DNA of 7,244 nt from DATHTK01 sp035463295. GTDB taxonomy: Bacteria; Actinomycetota; Rubrobacteria; Rubrobacterales; Rubrobacteraceae. The position numbers and the translations under genes are program-made. Under the pieces are notes generated by a model. The model worked only from the letters and a program-made list of their open reading frames with translations. It was not told the DNA's origin and ran no database searches. Shown one piece after another: positions 1 through 5,190 of the stretch (positions are counted from its first letter, which is position 1; the number at the start of each line of letters is the position of its first letter). The stretch covers positions 1 through 7,244 of the forward strand of contig DATHTK010000086.1 in the NCBI GenBank assembly GCA_035463295.1. The letters are read 5' to 3'.

Positions 1-1776
1 TCCCTCGGCCCACACCCTGCCGCCGTGGCGGTGCACGATCCTGGCCACCGTGGCGAGCCCTATGCCGGTCCCCTCGAACTCGTCCGCCGAGTGCAGCCGC
101 TGGAAGGCCCCGAAGAGCTTGTCGGCGTACTGCATGTCGAAGCCGACTCCGTTGTCGCGCACGTAGTAAGCAGGCTCTCCCTCGCGTCGCACGGCTCCGA
201 ACTCTATCCTGGCGCGGTGTTCCTCGCGGGTGAATTTCCAGGCGTTGGAGAGCAGGTTCTCGAGGACCAGCCTCAGAAGCCTGGGGTCGCCGCTAGCCAC
301 GAGCCCCCCGGCGATGACGAACTCCGCCTCGCGCTCGGACTCGGAATTCTCCAGCTCCGAGGCCGTCTCCCGAGCGATAGCGCTCAGGTCGACACTCTGG
401 TGCCTCAGGGCGCTACGCGTTACGCGCGAGAGGTCGAGAAGGTCGTCTATAAGGAGGGCCATCCGCCTGCTTCCGGCCCGTACTCGCCTCAGGTAACCGC
501 GACCCTCCTCGTTCAGGTCGTCGGCGTAGTCCTCCAGCAGGATCTGGGAGAAGCCGTCGATGCTCCTAAGCGGCGCCCTCAGGTCGTGGGAGACCGAGTA
601 GGAGAACGCCTCCAGCTCCTGGTTCGCCCCCTCTAGCTCCCGGTTCGTCGCCTCGAGATCCCTGTTCGCCGCTTCGAGCTCGCGGTTGGCGCTCTCGAGC
701 TCCAGCCCGACGCGTTCGGCCCGGAAGCGGCTCGCAGCCAGCATCCAGGTGATGCCGAAGAGCATCAGGCTGATGGCGAGTCCGCTCAGGAGCACGAACG
801 GCGGCAGGTTCGCCTGCCAACCGGACCCGAAGCTGCGAGGCGCGTCGAAGTGGAGGCTCCAGATCCTGCCAGCTACCTCCAGCGTGGTTACATCGCGAAG
901 TCCGCCCCTCGCGGTGCCGTCTTGTGTGATACTGGAACGATCGTCGTCATGAAGCAGGTTCGTCGGCGTGGGTTCGGCCCCGTCGAAGACCTCGAGGCCG
1001 ATCTGGGGACCGGCCTGAGCACCGAAGATGCCTTCCAGCAGCTCGCCGGTGTCGAACACGCTTACGATGTACCCTTGTAGCGCCTCGCGGCGCTCGTCCG
1101 CGGTCTCCTGGGGGGCGCCGCCGCGGTAGACGGGGGTATATACCAGGAAGCCGGGCTGGCGAGGGTAGCCGAAGCGCCCCAGATCGACCTTTCCGGAGGC
1201 TCGCGGCAACCCCGTGTCCCGAGCCTGCTCCATGGCGCTGCGGTTTACGGGGTCTGAGTAGAAGTCGTAGCCGAGCAGCGAGCGGTTGGGCCCGTCGAAG
1301 GGCTCTACGTATTCAAGCGGGAAGTACTCGTAACGCTCTCCGGCGGGCCGGACGGCGTAGGAGGCGAACCCCTCCTCGCGCAGAGCATCCACGTGGGCCT
1401 CCCGCCCCTCCAGCCGGACGCGCCCGGCGTAGCCGAGCGCCCGTATGCCCGGGTAGCGGTTTGCGAGATCGCTCGCGGCGACGTACTCGTGCCACTCCTC
1501 GCGCGTGACGGATTCGCTGGCGGCGAAGAGGCCCCTCCCCTGGAGCATAGCGTCTATATAAGTGTCCATGCGCCGGTCCACGGCCCGTTGCGCGGTGAGC
1601 ATGGCCTCCTCGAACCGGGAGTGCTCCTCCCCCTCGACGTTCTGCTTCACGTAGTGGTAGGCGAGGGCGGTGAGGACCAGCGCCACTGCCAGCACCGCGT
1701 AGGCGATCGCCGTGCGGCCGAGGTGGTCTCGCAAGGAGCGCCCGCTCCGCTCCCGCGCGGCCATAACGGACTTCAT
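1..1776 (-). CDS. CHASE-domain membrane sensor histidine kinase, C-terminus cut off by window edge
   Basis: The reading frame is open from ATG at 1776 to the left edge (592 codons) without a stop. A hydrophobic helix (residues 24-42) is followed by an extracytoplasmic region (about 70-300) resembling a CHASE sensor domain (RYPGI, GYDFYSDP, RASGKVDL, VYTPVY) and a second membrane helix (about 326-348). Five consecutive heptads (ELESANR, ELEAANR, DLEATNR, ELEGANQ, ELEAFSY; 359-393) form a coiled-coil signalling helix into HisKA, with His397 in SVSHDLRAPLR. The ATPase domain has the N box (ENLLSNAWKF, Asn511), G1 (DNGVGF, 541-546), F box (KLFGAFQRLH) and G2 (EGTGIGLATV). Only the last 20-30 residues of a typical kinase are missing, though a further domain beyond the edge is possible. 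Its start lies 5 bp after the stop of the receiver gene, so the two are probably co-translated and cognate. A second in-frame ATG at 1764 is possible; neither start has an ideally spaced Shine-Dalgarno. The ligand cannot be predicted. Confidence 0.93.
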   Translation of the reverse strand, partial: MKSVMAARERSGRSLRDHLGRTAIAYAVLAVALVLTALAYHYVKQNVEGEEHSRFEEAMLTAQRAVDRRMDTYIDAMLQGRGLFAASESVTREEWHEYVAASDLANRYPGIRALGYAGRVRLEGREAHVDALREEGFASYAVRPAGERYEYFPLEYVEPFDGPNRSLLGYDFYSDPVNRSAMEQARDTGLPRASGKVDLGRFGYPRQPGFLVYTPVYRGGAPQETADERREALQGYIVSVFDTGELLEGIFGAQAGPQIGLEVFDGAEPTPTNLLHDDDRSSITQDGTARGGLRDVTTLEVAGRIWSLHFDAPRSFGSGWQANLPPFVLLSGLAISLMLFGITWMLAASRFRAERVGLELESANRELEAANRDLEATNRELEGANQELEAFSYSVSHDLRAPLRSIDGFSQILLEDYADDLNEEGRGYLRRVRAGSRRMALLIDDLLDLSRVTRSALRHQSVDLSAIARETASELENSESEREAEFVIAGGLVASGDPRLLRLVLENLLSNAWKFTREEHRARIEFGAVRREGEPAYYVRDNGVGFDMQYADKLFGAFQRLHSADEFEGTGIGLATVARIVHRHGGRVWAEG

Positions 1777-1781
1777 GGCTC

Positions 1782-2228
1782 CTACGCACTCACTCCCGGC
1801 GGGGCTTCGTTGAGCACTAGCCAGTAGAGCTTCAGCTGTTCGACGGCTTCGACGAACCGCTCGAAGTTCACCGGCTTGCGGACGTAGCTGTTGGCCCCCA
1901 GGCCGTAGCCGTCGAGCATGTCCTGTCGCTCCTTGGAGGAGGTCAGGATGACAACTGGCAAGAGCCGCGTCCGCTCGTCGGAGCGCAACCTCCTCAGCAC
2001 CTCGAGCCCGTCGACCCTCGGCAGCTTGAGGTCGAGCAACACCAGTTGCGGCGTGTCCTCGATGTCTCTGCCGGAGTAATCGCCGGTGGCGAAGAGGTAG
2101 TCAAGCGCCTCGACCCCGTCGTGGGCCACCACGATCTCGTTGACGACGCCGTTCTTTCTCAGCGCTCGCAGGGCGAGCAGCTCGTCGTCGGGGTTGTCCT
2201 CGACGAGCAGGATGATCTTGCCCTTCAT
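1782..2228 (-). CDS. Single-domain Rcp1-like response regulator (stand-alone receiver)
   Basis: This 148-residue protein is a receiver domain with no output domain. The acidic pocket is Glu10-Asp11 (LLVEDNPDD), the phospho-acceptor is Asp66 (LVLLDLKLP), the switch residue is Thr96 (VVILTSS) and the conserved lysine is Lys118 (YVRKPV). The insert with LFATGDYSGRD, and the C-terminal LKLYWLVLNEAPP, are typical of the Rcp1 family of small receivers that pair with phytochrome-like or CHASE/PAS kinases. I place the start at the ATG giving MKGKIILLVED. The frame stays open for 46 more codons upstream, but that part is low-complexity and receivers of this family start here. The Shine-Dalgarno is weak (GGCGAG). 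It lies between the DUF4870 gene (70 bp upstream) and the kinase (5 bp downstream). With no DNA-binding domain it likely acts by protein contact or as a phosphorelay intermediate. Confidence 0.93.
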   Translation of the reverse strand: MKGKIILLVEDNPDDELLALRALRKNGVVNEIVVAHDGVEALDYLFATGDYSGRDIEDTPQLVLLDLKLPRVDGLEVLRRLRSDERTRLLPVVILTSSKERQDMLDGYGLGANSYVRKPVNFERFVEAVEQLKLYWLVLNEAPPGVSA

Positions 2229-2255
2229 GCGGTCTCGCCGAAGGATTCGAACGGT

Positions 2256-2274
2256 GGCGCAGCCGGGCTGCGCC
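2256..2274 (-). repeat. Perfect inverted repeat (9-1-9) between the DUF4870 and receiver genes
   Basis: On the plus strand GGCGCAGCC and GGCTGCGCC flank a single G, a perfect palindrome. In RNA this would form a stem of about 7 bp with a 5-nt loop. It sits in the 70-bp gap between the DUF4870 stop and the receiver start on the minus strand. No T-tract follows on either strand, so it is not a standard intrinsic terminator. It could reduce read-through, mark a processing site, or be a protein-binding site. Confidence 0.5.
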
Positions 2275-2298
2275 CCCGGTAGCCTGTAAAGACGGGTC

Positions 2299-2760
2299 TC
2301 AGAGAGCTCTCCGGGCGCCGCCGCCGTCGATCCTGTCGGCGATGTACGGGTAGCGGTAGTCGACACCCTGGCTGACCTGGTATGCTGCGTAGCAGCCGTG
2401 GATCAGGGGCACGAGCGCGATCAGGGGCAGCAAGAAGAACATGAAGATGCCGATGATTACGAGGCTCAGCACGAGGCTGACGACGAAGTAGACCACGAGA
2501 ATGACGAGCCACGCTATCTGGTACCAGAGGGCCTGCAAGGCGTGGAAGCCCACCCTCGGGGAGCGGTCCTTGTAGATAAGCCAGACGATGAGGGCGCCGA
2601 GCGGCATCAGGCCGACGAGGGCGGCCAGAACGCTCAGGTGCGCGATGATCGACCACGTCTTTTCATCCTGCGCGCTCATCGTGCCCGACGTGCCTTGAGG
2701 AGCACCGGCGCCGGCATGGGTGGTCTCCCGCCGTACTCCGGGATCGTGTTCCTCTTGCAT
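2299..2760 (-). CDS. DUF4870-family small membrane protein
   Basis: The protein has 153 residues. A polar, Gly/Thr-rich N-terminus (1-33) precedes the DUF4870 pattern: W..IAHLSVLAALVG (36-50), PLGALIVWLIYKDRSP then FHALQALWYQ (53-81), two strongly hydrophobic helices (about 82-120), and a closing AAYQVSQGVDYRYPYIADRI (125-144). Tic20/DUF4870-like proteins are integral membrane proteins of unknown biochemical role. I choose ATG 2760 because AGAGGAGAGCC immediately precedes it, with GGAG 5 nt from the start. The frame continues upstream to 2868, but the added residues look non-coding. A later ATG (MSAQDEK, residue 28) has no Shine-Dalgarno. It is the first gene of the minus-strand block with the receiver and CHASE kinase, so it may be membrane-associated with that sensor, which is inference. 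Confidence 0.88.
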   Translation of the reverse strand: MQEEHDPGVRRETTHAGAGAPQGTSGTMSAQDEKTWSIIAHLSVLAALVGLMPLGALIVWLIYKDRSPRVGFHALQALWYQIAWLVILVVYFVVSLVLSLVIIGIFMFFLLPLIALVPLIHGCYAAYQVSQGVDYRYPYIADRIDGGGARRAL

Positions 2761-2859
2761 GGCTCTCCTCTCTGCATCTCTTCCGAGACGCCCTGTGCGC
2801 TGCATCGGTGCCAGTAGATCCGGACACCCAAATCTTAACCCTGCCCACGCGACCGGTAT

Positions 2860-2877
2860 ATCACTCATTTGAGTGAT
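2860..2877. promoter_or_regulatory. Palindrome copy 1 (candidate operator, 8-2-8)
   Basis: ATCACTCATTTGAGTGAT is a perfect 8-bp inverted repeat around TT, AT-rich in a GC-rich genome and followed by a T run to 2881. A near copy lies at 3075-3092. It overlaps the candidate minus-strand -10. It also lies just downstream of a weak plus-strand promoter (TTAACC 2835-2840, 16 bp, TATATC 2857-2862). Size and symmetry suit a dimeric helix-turn-helix regulator. As RNA it would be a poor AT-rich terminator on the plus strand. Confidence 0.55.
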
Positions 2878-2896
2878 TTTTACCGGCGCACGTCAA
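2867..2896 (-). promoter_or_regulatory. Candidate promoter for the minus-strand block, overlapping palindrome 1
   Basis: Reading the minus strand, TTGACG (2896-2891) matches the sigma-70-type -35 box at 5 of 6 positions. TCAAAT (2872-2867) matches the -10 box at 4 of 6, with an 18-bp spacer. Predicted transcription would begin near 2860 and give a leader of about 100 nt to the DUF4870 start. The -10 lies inside palindrome 1, so a bound protein would block it. A second possibility is a TAAGAT -10 at 2837-2832 with no recognisable -35. Confidence 0.35.
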
Positions 2897-2936
2897 GGGT
2901 GGCCGAGACCGGGGTGGTTCTATCCGCTCGAAAGAG

Positions 2937-2980
2937 ACGGGCCGGCTCACAGGAGGGGGGGGAATGGGGCGCCGGCCCGT
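2937..2980 (+). other. Ten-base-pair hairpin with a G-rich loop in the control region
   Basis: ACGGGCCGGC (2937-2946) and GCCGGCCCGT (2971-2980) are perfect reverse complements enclosing a 24-nt loop. The loop holds GGA, a run of eight G, AAT and GGGG. It also contains an AGGAGG Shine-Dalgarno (2951-2956) and an ATG (2964). The right-arm core GCCGGC can alternatively pair with a third GCCGGC at 2994-2999, so two hairpins compete. Downstream, GCAAAG (3003-3008) can pair with CTTTGC (3037-3042), and GGAGGG (3008-3013) with CCCTCC (3055-3060). This looks like a structured RNA leader or small RNA, but I cannot assign it to a known class. Confidence 0.4.
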
Positions 2981-3065
2981 AAGCGAAGATGGAGCCGGCT
3001 ACGCAAAGGAGGGGGAGATATTGCAGCCGACTCGCTCTTTGCAGTTGATTATGTCCCTCCGGTAG
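2964..3065 (+). CDS. Candidate 33-residue small ORF or leader peptide
   Basis: ATG 2964 is preceded by AGGAGG with a 7-nt spacer, close to ideal for initiation, and the frame runs 33 codons to TAG at 3063-3065. The peptide begins MGRRPVSEDGAGYAKEG and ends LQLIMSLR; it resembles no family I know. A second near-perfect Shine-Dalgarno (AAAGGAGG, 3005-3012) lies 8 nt before an in-frame TTG at 3021, which would give a 14-residue version. Both ribosome-binding sites fall in segments able to base-pair. Arguments against: third codon positions are less G/C-rich than in the real genes, no strong promoter is visible upstream, and G-rich DNA yields Shine-Dalgarno look-alikes by chance. It could be a regulatory leader or nothing. 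Confidence 0.25.
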   Translation: MGRRPVSEDGAGYAKEGEILQPTRSLQLIMSLR

Positions 3066-3074
3066 GCGGTTGAC

Positions 3075-3092
3075 ATCACGCAAATGAGTGAT
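3075..3092. promoter_or_regulatory. Palindrome copy 2 (candidate operator, 8-2-8, one mismatch)
   Basis: ATCACGCAAATGAGTGAT repeats palindrome 1 with the same 8-2-8 geometry and one broken arm position. The right arm plus following T run (TGAGTGATTTTT) is identical in both copies. It overlaps by one base a perfect TTGACA hexamer (3070-3075), but no -10 box lies at a suitable distance from that hexamer. Relative to the better promoter at 3123-3151 it would centre about 75 bp upstream of transcription start, a position suiting an activator. Confidence 0.5.
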
Positions 3093-3122
3093 TTTTCGAT
3101 CTTCTCGCTTGCGGAGTACGGT

Positions 3123-3151
3123 TTGCTACGCATGCGCGGCCCATATAGAAT
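3123..3151 (+). promoter_or_regulatory. Candidate promoter for the receiver-PAS-PAS kinase
   Basis: TTGCTA (4 of 6 to TTGACA) and TAGAAT (5 of 6 to TATAAT) are separated by 17 bp on the plus strand. Start of transcription is predicted near 3158, leaving a leader of about 150 nt before the kinase GTG, or about 8 nt before the small ORF ATG at 3166. Confidence 0.5.
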
Positions 3152-3165
3152 GATCGGATAGTTCG

Positions 3166-3309
3166 ATGGGGGCGAAGATAGTAACGAAGGCGGTAATCCT
3201 CAGGAGTTCAGCCTCGCCGCGAAAACGACGAGCCTCCCATACGGAAGGCTTGCGTGGTAGGGGCTCTGGCAAGCCGATGTCGCTCTTGCGCCGTGGGTGG
3301 AGCGTCTAG
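3166..3309 (+). CDS. Candidate 47-residue basic upstream ORF abutting the kinase start
   Basis: ATG 3166 opens 47 codons ending in TAG at 3307-3309, directly against and in the same frame as the kinase GTG at 3310. The peptide (MGAKIVTKAVILRSS, then SPRKRRASH, ending LLRRGWSV) is strongly basic and belongs to no family I recognise. It has no Shine-Dalgarno, but the predicted transcript would begin only about 8 nt upstream, so near-leaderless initiation is possible. About 68% of third codon positions are G/C, which I judge lower than in the flanking genes, and this weakens the case for a real protein. If translated, it would couple to kinase translation through the TAG-GTG junction. Confidence 0.25.
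   Translation: MGAKIVTKAVILRSSASPRKRRASHTEGLRGRGSGKPMSLLRRGWSV
3247..3275 (+). repeat. Leader hairpin upstream of the kinase
   Basis: GGCTTGC (3247-3253) and GCAAGCC (3269-3275) form a perfect 7-bp stem around a 15-nt loop. It lies in the predicted untranslated leader, 34 nt before the GTG start. No T run follows, so it is not a terminator. It may modulate ribosome access or mRNA stability. Confidence 0.3.
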
Positions 3310-5142
3310 GTGGCCGTCTCGCTGAAAGTCCTGCTCATCGAGGACTCCGAGGACGACGCGCTGCTCCTGCTGAGGGAGCTCAGGCGCGGGGGATATGATC
3401 CCACCTACGAGCGGGTAGACACCGCAGAGGCCATGGAGGCCATGCTCGGGGAGCGAGACTGGGACATAGTCATCTCCGACCATTCCATGCCGGCGTTCAG
3501 CTCGTCGGCGGCCCTGAGGTTGCTCAGGAGCAAGGGATTTGTGGATACGCCGTTCATCATCGTGAGCGGCAGGATCGTCGAGGACGTCGCGGTCGCCGCC
3601 ATGAAGGCCGGTGCCCAGGACTACCTCATGAAAGACAACCTTGCCCGGCTCAACACCGCTATCGAGCGGGAGCTCCGGGAGGCTGAGGGGCGCCGCGAGC
3701 GTCGGCGCGCCGAGGAGGAGCTCAAGGTCTCGGAGACGCGTTTCCGGCTCATGATCGACCAGTCCCCGTTGAGCATCCAGATCTTCGCTCCCGACGGCCG
3801 GACGCTGCGCGTCAACCACGCGTGGGAGAGGCTCTGGGGGGCGACGCTAGATCAGATCCCCGACTACAACGTGCTGCGCGATCGGCAACTGGTCGAGAAG
3901 GGCGTGATGTCTTACATAGAGCGGGGCTTCGCTGGGAAGACGGCCGCCATCCCCCCGGTCAGGTACGAGCCGAGCGAGACCATCCCGGGGGTGAGCGACG
4001 TCCCGGGTCGCTGGGTGCGGGCCTTTATCTACCCGGTCAAAGACGCGGGCGGAGCCGTCCAGGAGATCGTCCTCGTCCACGAGGACATAACTGAGCGCAT
4101 GGAGGCCGAGGAGAAGCGCCGCAAGGCCGAGGAGAAGTACCGCTCCATCTTCGACAACGCCGTCGAGGGCATCTTCCAGACCAGCGTCGAGGGGCGATTC
4201 CTCACGGCGAACCCCGCCCTGGCGCGCATGTTCGGCTCCGACTCGCCCGAGGAGCTGCTAGAAAGCGTCTCCAGCATAGGAGATGATCTCTACGTCGACG
4301 CCGAGCGGAGGGCCGAGTTCGACCGCCTGATCCGACGCGACGGCCTCGTCTCCGGGTTCGAGGCCCAGATGAACCGGAGCGACGGGAGCACGATGTGGGC
4401 CTCGATCAGCGCGAGTGCCGTACGCGACGCCGATGGCGCTGTCGTCGGCTTCGAAGGGACTATGGAGGACGTAACCAGGCGCAAGCAGGCCGAGCAGGCG
4501 CTGCAGGAGATCCGAGAGGCCGAGCGTCGCCGGATCGCGCGCGAGCTGCACGACATCGTACTTCAGGACCTCACCTATACCCTCCAGTCCATGCAGGTCC
4601 TGCGCAGGATCTCGGGCGGCGGCGACGAGGAGACAGAACGCTGGATAGCGGCGCTCAAGAGGTCGGTGGGGGGGTTGCGCGACGCGATCTACGACCTCCG
4701 GCTCGAGAGTGCCCGGGAGAAGCCGCTGGTACGGTCGCTGGAGTCCATAGTGGAGCTGAACCGCCAGCTGGCGCCTGAGCGCGAGTACGAGCTTGTGGTG
4801 CACCAGGGATTCCCGGACTCGCTCGCGGGGCCCGCAGCGCTCGAGGTCGTTCGGGTCGTGCAGGAGGCGCTCACGAACGTGCGGCGCCACTCCGGAGCCT
4901 CCCGGGCCACCGTGACCCTCGAGAGGCGAGGCGAGGAGGCCCTCGTGGAGGTCGAGGACGACGGCCGGGGTCTCGGGGCCGAAACGGTCCCCGGGATGGG
5001 GCTCACTGGGATGCGCGAACGGGCGCTCGCGCTCGACGGGGAGCTCGAGGTAGAAAGCGCGGAGGGCGCGGGCACCCGGGTGCGCCTGCGCGTCGGGCTG
5101 GCGGTCCTGATGCGGGAGGGTACCGAGTACACCAGAGCCTGA
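3310..5142 (+). CDS. Hybrid soluble sensor kinase: receiver-PAS-PAS-HisKA_3-HATPase
   Basis: This 610-residue protein has no membrane segment. Residues 5-125 are a receiver: Glu11-Asp12, phospho-acceptor Asp57 (VISDHSMP), Ser86 (IIVSG) and Lys108 (YLMKDN). Two PAS domains follow (about 141-263, ending in HEDITER, and 275-392, ending in MEDVTRRKQAE), joined by charged helices. The dimerisation domain is the NarL/DesK type (HisKA_3), with His414 in RRRIARELHDIVLQDL. The ATPase domain has QEALTNVRRHSGA (Asn523), DDGRGLG (551-556) and GMGLTGMRERA (562-572). GTG 3310 is the first possible codon, because an in-frame TAG lies immediately before it; GGAG sits 7 nt upstream. The next gene encodes a NarL-type regulator, the usual partner of a HisKA_3 kinase. 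An N-terminal receiver implies phosphoryl input from another kinase, conceivably the divergent CHASE kinase (inference). The PAS ligands cannot be read from sequence. Confidence 0.95.
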   Translation: MAVSLKVLLIEDSEDDALLLLRELRRGGYDPTYERVDTAEAMEAMLGERDWDIVISDHSMPAFSSSAALRLLRSKGFVDTPFIIVSGRIVEDVAVAAMKAGAQDYLMKDNLARLNTAIERELREAEGRRERRRAEEELKVSETRFRLMIDQSPLSIQIFAPDGRTLRVNHAWERLWGATLDQIPDYNVLRDRQLVEKGVMSYIERGFAGKTAAIPPVRYEPSETIPGVSDVPGRWVRAFIYPVKDAGGAVQEIVLVHEDITERMEAEEKRRKAEEKYRSIFDNAVEGIFQTSVEGRFLTANPALARMFGSDSPEELLESVSSIGDDLYVDAERRAEFDRLIRRDGLVSGFEAQMNRSDGSTMWASISASAVRDADGAVVGFEGTMEDVTRRKQAEQALQEIREAERRRIARELHDIVLQDLTYTLQSMQVLRRISGGGDEETERWIAALKRSVGGLRDAIYDLRLESAREKPLVRSLESIVELNRQLAPEREYELVVHQGFPDSLAGPAALEVVRVVQEALTNVRRHSGASRATVTLERRGEEALVEVEDDGRGLGAETVPGMGLTGMRERALALDGELEVESAEGAGTRVRLRVGLAVLMREGTEYTRA

Positions 5143-5150
5143 GCGGGCGC

Positions 5151-5180
5151 AGGACATACAGGCGGGGAAGCTGGTATATT
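5151..5180 (+). promoter_or_regulatory. Candidate extended -10 promoter for the response regulator
   Basis: TGGTATATT (5172-5180) is an extended -10 (TG, one base, TATATT), with AGGACA (5151-5156, matching the GACA half of the -35) 18 bp upstream. Transcription would start near 5187, only a few bases before the GTG at 5191, giving an almost leaderless message. This fits the lack of a well-placed Shine-Dalgarno there. Confidence 0.45.
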
Positions 5181-5190
5181 CATTGCGCTC

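Noticed and set aside
25..636. 203-codon plus-strand frame at the left edge
   Set aside because: It lies opposite the HisKA/HATPase domains of the CHASE kinase, whose motifs are unmistakable on the minus strand.
1782..2366. Longer 194-residue version of the receiver protein
   Set aside because: The additional 46 residues are low-complexity, overlap the end of the DUF4870 gene and precede the normal family start MKGKIILLVED.
2860..2881. Palindrome 1 plus T run as an intrinsic terminator on the plus strand
   Set aside because: The stem is AT-rich and weak, no established plus-strand gene lies upstream of it, and a second copy beside the other block fits an operator better.
2941..3070. c-di-GMP-I riboswitch
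   Set aside because: Short words resemble conserved pieces, but the spacing, the tetraloop hairpin and the receptor helix cannot be assembled into the known fold.
2873..3073. 66-codon plus-strand frame through the control region
   Set aside because: There is no Shine-Dalgarno at its start, it reads through the structured repeats, and the composition is unconvincing. The shorter frame at 2964 has better start signals.
3070..3096. TTGACA at 3070-3075 as the -35 of a plus-strand promoter
   Set aside because: No acceptable -10 lies 15-19 bp downstream; the sequence there is a T run followed by CGAT.
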